Positions 35,151 to 48,181 of a DNA stretch of 64,000 nucleotides are shown piece by piece. The stretch is from Taxillus chinensis (taxonomy: Eukaryota > Streptophyta > Magnoliopsida > Santalales > Loranthaceae). The notes beneath the pieces were generated by a model. That model was not told the origin of the DNA, did not search any database, and saw only the letters and a list, made by a program, of their open reading frames with translations. Numbering within the stretch: position 1 is the stretch's first letter; each line of letters starts with the position of its first letter. The stretch covers positions 16,378,403 through 16,442,402 of the forward strand of contig CM042084.1 in NCBI GenBank assembly GCA_023512835.1. The letters are read 5' to 3'. A program made the position numbers and the translations under genes.

Positions 35151-37289
35151 TACCATGCCAAATCGTGAAAAAATACCGAGGTGGCTTTTATTCCATGGGT
35201 CAGGCCGGGCTCATGACCAGGTGTACAGCAAAGATGCCGCAACACTGGTTGTATCAAACACTACTCGGTACCAAAAAGGAAAACAAAATATGACAACTAA
35301 TGGGATCATATTTTATAATATTTTTTTTAAAAAAATATTTTTAGTTGTGTATAATTTTTTGGTTTGATAAATTATAATTTTAAAAGTATCATATATTTAA
35401 AAAATAAATAATAGATATTTAGTAAATTAAATAAAAAATACTTTAAATATTCAAAAAGATAAAAATATTTTTAGTTTTAAAATTTTAAATCTGTATTTAT
35501 TTTATTTTTAATTTTAAATAAAATTAATGTTAGTTTTTTTATAAATTTTAAAGTTAAAAATAACTTTAAAAAATAACTCATAAAATTCTTCTACTTTTGC
35601 GCGTGTCAGGTGCATGCATGGTATAGGCGAGTCAAGGGAAAAAGAGCGAAAAATGGAGCAAGTAAGTCTTGTGGCGCCGTTGCACCAACTATCTCCGCTA
35701 TGGCGCCAAAACTTGCTGTCGCGCGAGCTTTCATATATACAAACATACAGAACATGAGGTTTAAAAGAAAGAATGAAGTTGTTGTTTAAGGAGCACTAAT
35801 AACTAGATTTCAGCAAGTCCTCAAGTTCGCATCCCCGCCGCGGCAGAACATATATTAGGGCACTGCGGAAGGACTTTGAGTGGGCAGAACGCTAATGCAT
35901 GGTTTACAACAAGACTGTACGTTGTCCAAGTCATGCAACATTAGAGAGATAGATAGAGAGATTTCACGTACTCCTAGATCTCTTGGAAACACCCTTGGCT
36001 AACTTTAGAGGAGGCGGAGAATGTAAGAACAGCACCAAATTCGTGCTTAGAGAAGAGAAGAAGAAGATTGTGGGAGCAACTTCAATTTTGGAGAAAATTC
36101 CCCAGCCTCCTAAATTGTTTTTTATATATATATTTGTTTGATGAGTGAATGTGTTTACAAGATTTGATGGGTATGAGTATTTTTTTTAAGAGAAGTGAAC
36201 TGAATGCCAAATATAACTTTTCACATTAAGATAAGTAGACCGAAAGTCCAAAATCCCATATTTTATTAGTCCGTACTTAACTCAAATAATCCAAATTAAT
36301 TAAAACAATTAAATGCGCGCAGTTCAACATTTCATGAAATCATCAGAAGAATTATTGTTAACTAAATGGATGATTTATTCATTTTATCTGTTTTAATGAA
36401 TGAACTCGAAAACCACCTCATTTTAAAGACCTCGCCTTGTGCCCTTACCGTATTCCATTATACAGTGACTTGACCATAAAACCCTGGCATGCTCTAAATC
36501 ATCGGCAATGTTTTGAAACCATTTGTCACGTAACTCCCACGTCCAATGTTTTGACTTAAACCGAACATTATGACTAATCAAAGGGCCAGTACCAAATAAG
36601 GAGCAAGATGAAACAAATCCTATGAGAGACAAAGGGAGCTTCGTAGCGAAACTAAATGTTACCAATGAAGGAGCAATAGGCATCATCTAGAAGTCTGATC
36701 CAACCATATAATATTGTAATTATCCATGAAATCAAATTAAAAATAGCTAGCCAAATTATTATAATTATCCATCATCTACACTGCACAAAAGGGGAGATCA
36801 ATCATTCATGGAAATTGGATCAGATTATTACAAGGATGTTGTTTTGGGCTGTCTCTGCTTTATGGGGTTTCAATCAGGCCAAGAAAAAGGAAGAAAAAAA
36901 TAACAGATATGGTGAAGTAGATTTGATCTGATTAGGCCTCCTTTATGAGGATACTGAACAATTAGACAATGGTTATCTGCATGACAGGCCATTCAATCTT
37001 CAACAAAATGAAGAAAAATAAAAACATAAACTACCAGGGGTGCTGGTCGATCGAAACTCTTTCATTCCCTAATATCTACACTTTCTAAGATTATGCATAG
37101 AAAAGCCAATCTCAATGACTACAACACAAGTAATACAAAACTACCTTCCCATGTTGAACCAATGGATCATAGGCTGTCTATGAAGTCACCTTGATTGGCA
37201 GCTACTAAGATCATGCTTTTGATTTGAGAAATTTTAATTGAAGGAAACAGTTAGCAGAAATGACATCTCCCTGGGTAAAACTGATGATC

Positions 37290-40200
37290 TCATGACAGTT
37301 TCTGATTGGATGCCCAAGGAAGGATCGAGTTCGCCAATTCTTCATTCAACTGAATTGGAAGTTCTGGCATCGGCCTCAATGTGTTTGGCATCTCTTCCAA
37401 GCTGCATATAAGTAAATTGATAAATTTCACAGTGTGATTCCTTCAAAATTGTATGCTTTTATCGAAACAAACATATTTTAAAAAAATCAAAATAAAAACT
37501 CATTCCTGCATAAAATAAACTCATTCCTACATGTTTTTAACTCATTCCCGCATAAAATATTTACAGAAGTTGTAGTGATCACATCATTAATTGGGTTGAG
37601 ATTCATATTTGGGCCTTCAAGGCCATGGCAAAAAGTAAACTGGGAATGCAGCAAGAAGAATTGCCCAACACCAAGGGAGTGGGAATGAGTACTCAAAGAT
37701 GCGTGATTGCATGCCAGAATTATCCTGCCCCATGTATCGTATTTTATAGTATTGTGAGGTAAAAGATAAAATAGAGCATCCACAATAACATCGGCAAAGG
37801 AAAATATTTTTGTGGCAAACTAAAATGCACATGAGAAGTGAGAGCATAAGCATGCAGAGGTTACATGAAACGAGGCAGAAAAGACAGATTATGCATGAGC
37901 CAAGAACATACTTGTTTAAGATTTTGAAGATGTTTTCTCGACTTTGCCAGAAGAGATTGATGTTCTCCTTTAACTACAATATGAAAAGAATAGAAAGATC
38001 AGTGAAGGTCACCAGCAATAAACAAACATGCCAAATCAAAAAATGAACTTTCTATGAAAGTGCATGGGGTTCTCAAAATGCTGCAACATATAAGACCTTT
38101 AAAAAATTCTAATTATATTTGGACTTGTTATAAATTTATTACTGGCTTGAAAATTATATTTACTTCAAATAATTAGCAGGAATGGAACGAAAAAGGACTA
38201 ACTAAATATAATTAAAAATAGTGAAAATAAAAAATCGATGGTTAATTTTATATAGTAATGATTTGCAGAGATTTGATCTTAGATTCCAAGATACTTTAGA
38301 GAATATATTTACTTATTTCAAAATGTTTCTCATGTCATCACCTGATGAGCTGTAAGATTTTCTGCAATCTGACTGAAGGCCCGGAAATTCTCCTCAAGAA
38401 GAAGTCCAGAAGTCCCGCCAATGGCTGCAAATCCAGTGCAAATTCTCAATATCATAGCAAAATAGAATGCCAGTTCTTTGACAAAAAACATAAAAGATAA
38501 TAGTCTATCAGATGGTTAAAATCATCAGGGTCGCAGACATTAAAATTATATTCGATCAAGGATTTTGCTAAACGCTTCGGCTGGAGACTGGACTAACATT
38601 TTCAAATGCATAAGTTGTCAGGTTTTATTAAACCATTCAGTGTAACAAAGACTGACGTAAATTTCCTGGATGGGTATTTGACTGCTCATTTTTTGTAGGT
38701 TACACTTCTTGGTGTTATTACTATATTTCTGAAGAAGCACAGGTGAGATTCATAAGGCTTTTATAAATTTTGATTCTAATAACAAGATAAGTACTTCAAG
38801 AAACTAGTAGATCAAAGAACAGAGTTGGCCCTCAGTATAACTATATAAATGCCCTTAAAAACGAGTAATTTTATTTTTCAGAGGTTTTCCAATAAGCACC
38901 TGTAAATAGGTGTAAACTTGGGTGTATTTCCGTTGGTAACGTGTCCTGCAAACACATGTCATTTGTTATCAAGACCATCCTTTCACTTCTTCAGTCACAA
39001 AATTAACACACTGATACAGGAAAAAGTCCTTTAAAATTATTAAACAAAAACAAGCCCTTCAATCCCATTGGCCTGAAGGAACTTTTTCTGCCAGTTCAAT
39101 TTTGTTGTAAACTTACTCTAAGCTTTCCAGGCATACCCTTACTCCATGCCTCTTAAACTTGATCTCCATGCCTCTTAAACTTGATCTCCATGATTATCAA
39201 TGCAAATACTCAAACTGATTTACAGCAATATAATACTTTCTGTAAGCACGATTCCAAAACCCACTATCATTTTATGATGGATTTTTATCAAAGAAATTAA
39301 GTGAAACACAGGAAACTAATGCCAATGCTGAACTCGGATGAAAAACATATGCAGAGGAAAATGTAGGAAAATATGCGTTGCAAGGAAACCAGTATTTGAA
39401 AGTGCCATGTACCTACCCTGGTATAAGACGGCATTGTTATTGTCCGTAGGAGTTGGCCCAGTATACACAATGGAAGGCGTTGCCAAGTAACTTGACCTTG
39501 TTGAGGGAAGAGCGAAATTGTCCTATGAGAAAATTTTACAACATCCATGAATCCCAACGCCAAGGGCAAGGCAAGAAAGCCACTAAGACACAAAAAGAAA
39601 CCTCAGAGTGACTAAGTTCACAGAAAACTTTTTCATATGATAACTATAACCAAAATCTGAGATAGATTAACATATAATCATCATTTCAAATCATAAACAT
39701 GTGCCCTAAACTGTTTATATGGGGTAATGGGTGCCACTAGGAACTAATTTAAGAAAGCCATGGGCTTTAACTGATGATGTGGAGATAGGGTCCCACCAAA
39801 TCTACCCATTTAGGTAGTCAAAATAAAGAACTGTGGTCAGCATATATTTAAGGGGGCTTGACTCCCACAGAAAAAAGGAGTAACCAATGGCCTTACCCAC
39901 CATGAAGTAGGCTGCAGAGCCACGTGAAAGGTAAAGCTAAGGGTGTGACAAGCCAACAAGCCATGGATTCAGGACATGGGAGGTTTGGACCTCTACGGTA
40001 AGGATAAAGGGAATCAGAACCGCAGGTACATGGTAAGAATCTTGTACTTACACATGCATATAATTTTGGAAGAAAGTATACCAAGTTCATACTAGAAAAG
40101 TTGAATCAACTAAACTATGAAACATAAGCATATCAGCAAATTGTACCTTCTTCTCCCTGTATTTCCTTGTAATGGTGAAGTCTTCTTTCCTTCTCCTGCT

Positions 40201-43200
40201 TTCCTTATACTACCAAATGTGTATAAAAAATTAAAACCACTGGATATAAAGTGTGGAATATAAATTAGATTAAGTCAGCATGCTATAGCTATTATCAGCC
40301 TATTAATTGTGACATTCACTTACAGTCTTTCTTAAAACAGATCCGCAATATATAGCCAAAGACAAAAATGATATAAATAGGAATGGATGACTGCCAAAAA
40401 AATATAGATCAATTAATGGGCCTAAATAAACCATCCAAGCCAGCCGCAACTCACTAGCAGACATATGTTCAAGTAGAATTATGCAGGTAACTAAGAAACT
40501 CATCTTTTTCCTCACAAATTCTAATGCGCCATTTTTTAAAATGCACTCAGAGGAGTTTAGTTCTTTAGACAGCAGTCAATCCCCCACATTGGTAGTTGTG
40601 AAATTGGAATCTATATTCCTTCCATCAGGCAGAAGAGATAACTTCTTCATAACCTCAGCCTTGATGCATTTGCATGCTTAGTTTCTACACGTTAAAAATT
40701 TTGTGTGACATAAACTGAAGTTTTGAGTTTCTATGTCTTTTAATGCTTGTTGATTTCTACTTTATTTTAAAAAATTAAATACCATTGCATGAAGTAAAGG
40801 AGCTTATAATTCACTTTCCTATGCAATAGCAGCATTTGAGTCTATTAAAATCCCCTGGCAACAATAAAAATTCCATCTGGCTAATTCTAGAAACCAATTC
40901 AGATGAAAGCAGTATTTATGTTAGGCTTCAATAGATGAACCATGGATGAAAAACTATTGGAATCAATTGCAATACATGCACACAAACCAATAGGTGCACA
41001 AGATGATGAGAGTGGCACATCAGCTCTAGAATCAGTTTAAGTGCCCGAGTAAAACTTGCATTAATGGGAATGCTAGCTTTGTGAGTGTATATACTTTTGC
41101 TTTTACATAAATGGGCTGGGAAAATTCTTTCTGAGGTTGGCCTTGCTCATGTGAAGTGCAAAGTAAGAATCTAAATAGCATCGCTCATAAAAAACCAGAA
41201 ATACCATGTAAAATGAAATACTTTTTTTATTATATTATATAAATCAAACATTCTAAAGCCAGGAACAGCATCAAAAAATTCCAACTCAAGCTGATTTTAG
41301 ATGATGTCTCACAACCAAAATGTGGATGTTTCAAATAACTGGTAGTACTAATGTTTTACAGATTTTTCAAATATAAACTACAACAGATGAATTTTGGAAA
41401 GAATAGGTATCTGACTGCAGTACCATGCATGCAACTAGAATATTTATAATATTTTCATATCAGATATCAAGAAAAAAAATATTTCTGGTATTAGCAATTC
41501 TGAACAATAAAAAAAAATATTACAAAAAATAGTCAATCCGGAAAAGATATTTACAAACATGAAATAAAAATTTAAGAACTTACAGTCATCCATTTACATC
41601 GTAATGCCACATCCCGAACAGTCTTACATGGAAGCTGAATTGCAATTTTTGCATACCGCACTACATTTGTGTCTGAGGCATAACTGCAGGGCATTTTGTG
41701 CAACAACATCAGTAACACATCTAGGCCAAAATCAGCATCAAAAATAAAATGGGAAAGCAAAAGAGAAAGGCTGGTAATGTAGAGACAGACTTGAACACAA
41801 GTAATAAATCTTTAAATCCATAGCACTTCACTCATTTAAATCTAATGTAGAACAAAATTTAGTCACAGCTGGAAATAAAGGGTCAGAGATTGTGTTAGTA
41901 AATTTATTAGACACACACACATATATATATAAATCTATACATATAGATGTGTAACATATGTTTCCTACATATTTTTATTTTTAATTTTACTTTCATACTT
42001 TTCTCTCCCAAGGTTGGGGCATAAATATACTTTCTAGAGAATTAAATCGTGATTTCCTGCAAAGGGTAAAACCATGTGAAGTTAAAGAGACTTGTGCCGT
42101 ATGAAAACTATACAGTTGGTAAGTCCAAATGAGATTCCTAATAAAGTTTAGAAATGTCTTGGTGAGTTTAGGTTTAGTGGTTGACAAAATTGGTTAACAA
42201 GATTTGTCAAAGTAATAAGATGCCTAATGAATGAAAGAAAAGTACTTTGATATATTTGTATAAAAACAAAAGTGACATATAAAATTACACAAATTATAGA
42301 AAAATAAAACCGATAAGTCATATCATAAAGTTATAAGAAAGGGTTATTGAGCATCGTTTCAAAGAACATGCAAATATTGTAAAAAATCAATTTGATTTCA
42401 AGCTTAGAAAATCTACTATAAAAGCAATCCATATATTAAGAAAACGTATTTGGAAGTTTAGAGTAAAAAAAAGATTTACACATCATTTTTATATATTTAA
42501 AGAAAGTCTAACAAAATACACAAAGATGTAGTTTGATGGGCTATAAAAAAAATATAGTTTCTCTCAAATATACAAGTATAATAAAATATATGTACGAAGA
42601 AGTCATAACAAATATCATAATGATAGTCAATCAATAATCGAATTTTCAATTACAATATAGATGCATCAAAGAGAAGCCTTGAGTCATTTGTAGAAAAATA
42701 AGAGCCATACGCAACTTTAATTGGTCTTCAAAAATAATTGGATCAAAAAAAGCAACTACAAATGTAAAGATAGATTGAAATTAATCTTCAAGTGAAAGAT
42801 TATCAAAAATTATGTGAGGAATATCGAGAATTGTGAGCTTCTATAATTGTCAAGAATTACAGCTTAATTTGTGAGAAAGGAGAAAAATAAAATTAAATCC
42901 ATGGACATACAACTCAATTTTCAAAACTTGCAGCTAGCTTGCATTTTCAACTAAGGATGGCAATTTTATTTGACCTGCCTCAATCCATACGGGTAGTACC
43001 AAACCTGAAGGTAATAGGACTATTACGGTTTTTACTTGACCTACTCGGAGTCTCAGACTCTCCTATTATTTTTATTTTTATTTTTATTTTTGTTTGGAAA
43101 TAATGAGTTTTCCCACCCCAATTTCTCTCAACCATCAGGGTAGTGCAGGATTGGGTATTAATACTACATCCATGGTGCTAGTTCAGGTAACCCATAATCA

Positions 43201-44593
43201 GGTCCCGATCTGTGCCATTGCTATTCTTATTTCCCTTATTTCTCCTCATTTTTCTTCCAACAACCAGCAGTAGAAGCATAAGCCCTTAATATTCACACTC
43301 CCATAATCATAACAAAGCCAGTAGTAGTAGAAGCATAAGCCATTAATTTTCATACTCCCAGAAGCATGACTAGACCAGTAGTAGTAGAAGTAAGCCCTTA
43401 ATATTCACATTCCCAGAAGCATGACAAAACCAGTAGTAGTAGTAGTAGTAGAAGCATAAACCCTTAATATTCACTTCAAAGTTTGCATGATCCCAGAATT
43501 TAAAGCTAGCTAGTGAAACAGAAACCTAGAATCAATCAACAAAACATAGTTCATCTAGAATTTTGCACAAACACAGAATAAAAAAAAAAAAGCTGTGGTT
43601 AGTGAAACAGAAACCTAGAATCAATCAACGAAAATTTTCTCAGCTGAAATTTTGCATAAAGCCAAAATCAAAATTAAGTTGCAGAAACCTACAATCAATA
43701 AACTAAACCTGATTAAACTGAACTTTTGCATTAACCCAAAAGCAAAAATAAGCTACAAAAACCTACAATCAACCAACAAAGCATAACTCAACTGTAATTT
43801 TGCACAAACCTAGAATCAGTCAAGTAAACATAGTTCAGTAAAATCTAGCATAAACCCAGAAAACATAAATATATAAAAGCTACAAAAACCTAGAATCAAC
43901 CAACAAAACAGATGTCAGCAGAAATTTTGCAAAAACCCAGGATTGAAATGAAGACACATAGACCTAGGATCAACCAAAGAACCATAATTCAACCAAACTT
44001 TGGCATAAACTCAGAATAAGAAAAATAAGCGATAGAAACCTAGAATCAACCGACAACGCATTATCCAACTAAAATTTAGCATGAACCCAAAAGTTGAAAT
44101 TAAGGCACATAGACCTAGAGTCAACCAACTAAAATCCAAAAAACGAAATTAAGCTGCAGAAACATAGGATTAGCCAACAGGACATGTTTAAGCTAACATT
44201 TGGCATAAAGCCAGAATAGAAATTGGGCAACAGAATCCTAGGATCAACTAACAAAACATCATTCAACTGAAACTTAGAGTAAACCCAGAATACAAAATAA
44301 GCTGCCAAATCCAAAAATCAATCGTAAAATGAAAACCTACAAATTGTGACTCACTTGGCAAGGCCTGCTTCGAGAACCGACTGCTCCTCGGTGGTCCAAC
44401 AGTTGGAGAAACCGGGGTTGTGCTTCAGCGCCACCACCGCGGTATTCTCCGGCGCGAACGAAGGGTTCTGGGTATTGAATCTCCCCCGTCCTCCCCCTCC
44501 TCCGCCACCATGGCTGCCTGGTTCTTGGCGGTGATGGTGGTGGTGATGATGGTGATGATGATGATTCTCCAATTGATACGCAGTGGCAGCCAT
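37290..44593 (-). CDS. SANT/Myb-like nuclear protein with DUF3755-type C-terminus
   Basis: Seven exons (minus, 5' to 3'): 44593-44355, 41683-41584, 40203-40147, 39522-39417, 38424-38342, 37973-37912, 37401-37290, joining in frame to 252 residues. The N-terminus has an 11-His run (residues 11-21) and a Gly run. A SANT/Myb-like helix bundle follows (about 60-113; WTTEEQSVLEAGLA then NVVRYAKIAIQLP and TVRDVALRCKW), then a basic segment (ESRRRKEDF). The C-terminal part reads IGGTSGLLLEENFRAFSQIAENL, ENINLFWQSRENIFKILN, and a final MPELPIQLNEELANSILP, the conserved end of plant DUF3755 proteins. Nuclear, chromatin-linked function is likely from the SANT fold; the exact role is not known to me. The junction codon 80 reads Asn where Lys seems usual. 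Intron 1 is about 2.7 kb and rich in satellites. Confidence 0.88.
39142..39185. repeat. 22-bp tandem duplication in an intron
   Basis: CTCCATGCCTCTTAAACTTG plus AT repeats exactly twice, in intron 4 of the DUF3755-like gene. Confidence 0.9.
42954..43235. mobile_element. Possible small DNA element with GGATGGCAAT-type ends
   Basis: The left edge AAGGATGGCAATTTTA and the right edge (reverse complement AGCAATGGCACAG) are weakly alike, with CCGATC/GGGTAGTACC-type words inside. It resembles widespread plant repeats ending in TTGCCATCC. No clear target duplication; low confidence. Confidence 0.3.
43265..43472. repeat. About 60-bp tandem repeat with AGTAGTAGAAGCATAAGCCC units
   Basis: Four imperfect units, each with a (GTA)n run, AGAAGCATAA.CC, TTAATATTCACA and CCCAGAAGCATGAC. 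The GTA run length varies between units. It lies in intron 1 of the DUF3755-like gene. Confidence 0.85.
43523..44330. repeat. Minisatellite, about 75-bp degenerate unit, about 10 copies, in intron 1
   Basis: The unit reads roughly AAACCTAGAATCAACCAAC, AAAACAT, TTCAACTGAAATTTTGCATA and AACCCAGAAT...AAGCTGCAG. Copies start near 43523, 43610, 43685, 43758, 43888, 43962, 44037, 44112, 44158 and 44236. Units differ by substitutions and small indels, and one is shortened. The array ends only 25 bases before exon 1's donor, so it fills the 5' end of intron 1. Confidence 0.85.
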
Positions 44594-46587
44594 CGATACA
44601 CAACCTTGGTGGAATCAAAGTCGGGTCTCGGAAAATCAAAATTTGATTTCCCGCCAATTCAGATGTTCCCGCCGAAAACCATGAAATCGCAGTCAGAGAA
44701 ACTTATTCATTTAACGAAGAAGGCGAATAAAATCAGAGAGAGAGAGATGTTGATGAAAACAGTTGGAGAATGTGTATATATATATATATATATGAGAGAG
44801 ATAGTGAAAGGGCAGAGATTGAACAGAGCAGTTGGTAACTTGAATTTGATTTGCATATGATTTTTTACTTTAGTCACTCTCTTCCTCGTTTTGTTGTGGG
44901 AGCAGCTCGTACGTACGTTTGTAATTTTTTTATGCTGTTGTCGGTAGGCGGGTTTTCTTATTGTCTTCAGAATATTTATTTACAATTTTTGGTTATAACA
45001 TGTTACGTATAAAAAAATATATATGAAATTATAGTTAGTTGATTTATAAATTTGTTTATTTTTTTTCGATATAGTCGGTATTATATAGCAAATTTAATAA
45101 TTTGTTGTATTATTCTTACATATATTTTAAAACATTCTTCCAACTGGCGGGCTCCATTCACGCCTAATTTCAGGATCGTGATTCGGTTAGACTTGTATTG
45201 GGGGTCGACATGCCCGATATATAGAATAATCAAGGCTTGAGATTCATCCTAGAGGCTCCTGTTTGTCTTATGAGAGAAAAAGTTATTATTAGATTAATGA
45301 TATTAAGAGAAACAAGACTTTTTGTTATTGAAAACTACATTCTAAGTAAAACAAGTGATTTTGTGTCTATAAGACAACTCGATATGCCAAACGTCATTCA
45401 CAAGAGGGTAATATTAGTTTATATATGGGGGTTATTAGTAAACTAAGTTGCCAGAGAGAGACAGGAAAAATACAAAACATTCAAAGCAAAAAACTTCAAA
45501 TTCAAAGGATTGTTTGTCTACCCCAGTTTTTTTTTCTATCAAATGCTAACACTTAATTGCAAATATCAAATGGAAATCAATGTTTGCCTTAGTTTTTAAA
45601 GCCATAAGTAGACTTAGAAATTATGACATCTTAGGTTGTTGATTTGCAACCTTGATAGCTAAATAGATATTAAACACTCATATCAATTTTGAAACAATAA
45701 TAACTATAATCACGATATCAAATTTAAAGCAATGATAAGTCCAAGAGTTCAATGATGTTGCTTTTGAAATGATATCATTATATTTATTATGCAAAAACTT
45801 TCATGTCAATATTTTTAAAATCACTTTTATTTCAATACCTCCTCAATGATGTTGCGCTCGAAATAATATCTTTATATTTACCATACCAAAGCAGAAACGT
45901 TAATAAATTTTTAATCACTTTAATTATATCAATTATGTTTAATTGTTTCGAATCCTGCACCGAAGTCAATACTCGTTTTAGTGGGTAACATTGTGTTTTT
46001 TTTTTAAATTAACAAATGTTGAAGACGATTGGTAATGAACTAGTTCCAATTTTTCGTCAAATTAATACACACCACAATCGAATTTGAATTAATGATAACT
46101 TTAACTATGACCTTTATATTTATTAGCGAAATTTGGAAGATGGTAATAATTTCGTGGTCATTTTAAATCAATTAAGTTTTTTTATTAATTTTTCAAAGAG
46201 TAATATTATGTATAATCGGGGTTGGGTAATCTTTGGATAACTATGACGACATGATAGCTTACCAATTCATCGGATGGAGGAAAAAAAAAAAATCATAGCC
46301 GTCCAATCCTTCACGATTATGTAAAAATGCCACGAGCCAATTCCATAAATATTTATTTTTTTTCAAATCTTCCATGAAAATTATTGTCTGACCAATGGTA
46401 TTATTATATTTATTATGCATATTAACGAGGTTGGGTTTGTTTTTTTGGAATTAACAACTTTTAAAAATTCACCTTAAAGTAGATAGCCAGATAAAAATTG
46501 CATGTCTCAATATATTATCAAATTTGAAATAATGATAATTATGACAGCACCCTCAATAGTATTGATTTTAAAATAACAATAACGTTA
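44594..46587. other. Intergenic, upstream of the DUF3755-like gene
   Basis: The first 300 bases (to about 44880) are presumably leader and promoter, with an (AT)n run at 44776-44794 and GAGAGA words. The rest is AT-rich with no recognisable gene or element. Confidence 0.5.
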
Positions 46588-46987
46588 GAGCATCCACTAT
46601 AGTCTCTTCAAATTTGACTCTTCAAAATAATCAAAAGTATATCTTTTCTATTTTAACAACCCAAGCACACTTTTTAGTCTCTCTATTTTAATCATTTTAT
46701 CAATTAAAATATTACTTTTTAAATATTTATTTATTCTTTTGAATAAAAAAGTAAATGTGGAAAGAGAAAGAGAAAATAGAAAAGTAAATATGGTGAGAGA
46801 AAATATAATATTTTAATAAATAGAGAGTGAATAGTATTTGGTTAAATTCAAAGAGCTACTATTCATTTCGTTAACTTTTTTGTTAGAATAAAAAGTTTAA
46901 AAAATATAGTTTTAAGGTATTTTTGTTAAACTAGCTCTTCAAACTAATAAAAAAAATACATATAGAGAGAGTTTATAGTGGATGCTC
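46588..46987. mobile_element. MITE, Tourist (PIF/Harbinger)-like, TTA target duplication
   Basis: Terminal inverted repeats GAGCATCCACTATA and TATAGTGGATGCTC are perfect for 14 bases and continue imperfectly (CTCTTCAAA, TATATTTTT words in both arms). Flanking TTA at 46585-46587 and 46988-46990 is a perfect 3-base target duplication, typical of PIF/Harbinger elements. 400 bp, no coding capacity. Confidence 0.92.
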
Positions 46988-47763
46988 TTATATAACAAAA
47001 TCTCTAATGAAAAACTTTATTTACAAGCTTGCATAGCATTTCGTGCATAACGTGACAGTATCACATTGATTCAATGATTTAGTCGGATCCTAATAATTTG
47101 ATTAAAATTAATAAAATATTATCATCATGTTACATATGCACAAAAAACTTGCATAAAAAGGGACTTTATATATAACATTGTTCTCTGTATACTCTCCAAT
47201 CTATAATCATCTTAGAATATTTTTAATGGGCTATGCAATTGAGCTTTTTGAACAAATTATTAATTTAAATACAAAAAAAAAATCATTCTATCCTAATCAA
47301 TGAAGGCCTCTACTACAATTTGTTCATGTTTATGGGTTATAGTACTAACCACTTTGCAAATAAAAATATTAATATGAAAATTATTTAATGTGTGTTTTAA
47401 ATGAATGCGGGATGATATTAATATTTAAATGATAAAACAATAATATTTAAATAAATATAAAGTTAAAATGCAAAATTAGATATATGCGCTTTTCAAAGCT
47501 AAGTAGTTGTAATAGATAAAAAACCTAAAGGAAATGATTTTTTAAATAAATTTAAATATGATTTTTTTTATTGAATAAATGTATATGCCAAATCACCTGA
47601 TCTTACTTAGGAATAACAATAAGACGAGTTGAAATGGTAAGTCGAACCTACTTCGAGTGTGTTTATGTGGGGAAGAAACAAGACCAAAGAGTAAAAATGG
47701 AACAAAATGAGTATTTTAAATTTAATTTATTTAAAAATATTAAAAAAACAAATTGACCAATAT

Positions 47764-48181
47764 TGTGAAGTCTTATACTTTGTGACTTTCACATTGAAGG
47801 AGAACAAAGTGTGCATTAAAGAAGACATGAATATATCTCCAATGCATATGCGTTTTGGGGGACAAGGGTCTGACAATAACAAAAGTCGTGCGAGTCTGGC
47901 CTAAGACGGAATAATATATGTATACGGGAGGCTTGAGTTGTTACATATGGTATTAGAGTTGGAGTCCGAGTCAGTGTGTCAGTACCATGATAACATGAGA
48001 CTCATAAGGGAGTGGATTGTGAAGTCCTAAACTTTACAAGTCATATATCGGCTAAAAATAAGAACAAAGCGTCTCTTGAAGAGAATGTGTATACCTATCC
48101 TATACATATGTATTGTAGGGGTCAAAAACCTATAAAAATAAAAGTTATGCAAGCCTGACTCATAATGCTTAGACTGTTACA
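47764..48181 (+). mobile_element. Complete TRIM (terminal-repeat retrotransposon in miniature)
   Basis: LTR 1 is 47764-47945 and LTR 2 is 48018-48181, both starting TGTGAAGTC and ending GTTACA. Between them are 72 bases with a primer-binding site TGGTATTAGAG (47948-47958, matching the tRNA-iMet type) and a purine-rich tract AAGGGAGTGG (48006-48015) right before LTR 2. Target duplications AATAT at 47759-47763 and 48182-48186 are perfect. There is no coding capacity, so it would need proteins from other elements. The two LTRs differ substantially, so the insertion is old. Confidence 0.93.

Larger units (their letters stand above)
33035..37289. other. Intergenic region upstream of the membrane-protein gene
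   Basis: Positions 33035-33560 probably hold the leader and promoter of the minus-strand gene. A direct repeat lies at 34141-34273 and a GC-rich CTCGAG-word cluster at 34980-35150, next to a segment (34800-34920) that reads like LTR-retrotransposon debris. Positions 35290-35590 are AT-rich. An 87-codon minus frame at 36423-36686 has a plausible GTAAGG donor at its end but no recognisable domain, so it is not called a gene. Positions 36690-37289 include the 3' side of the next gene; nothing else is seen. Confidence 0.55.

Noticed and set aside
36423..36686. 87-codon minus frame ending near a GTAAGG donor
   Set aside because: No recognisable motif and no partner exon found; left unassigned.
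43265..44330. Possible CRISPR-like array of regular repeats
   Set aside because: Repeats are contiguous and degenerate with no unique spacers, inside a plant intron; they are minisatellites.
44337..44657. Alternative 106-codon minus frame over exon 1 of the DUF3755-like gene
   Set aside because: The other frame gives the SANT-like protein that splices in phase through six further exons.
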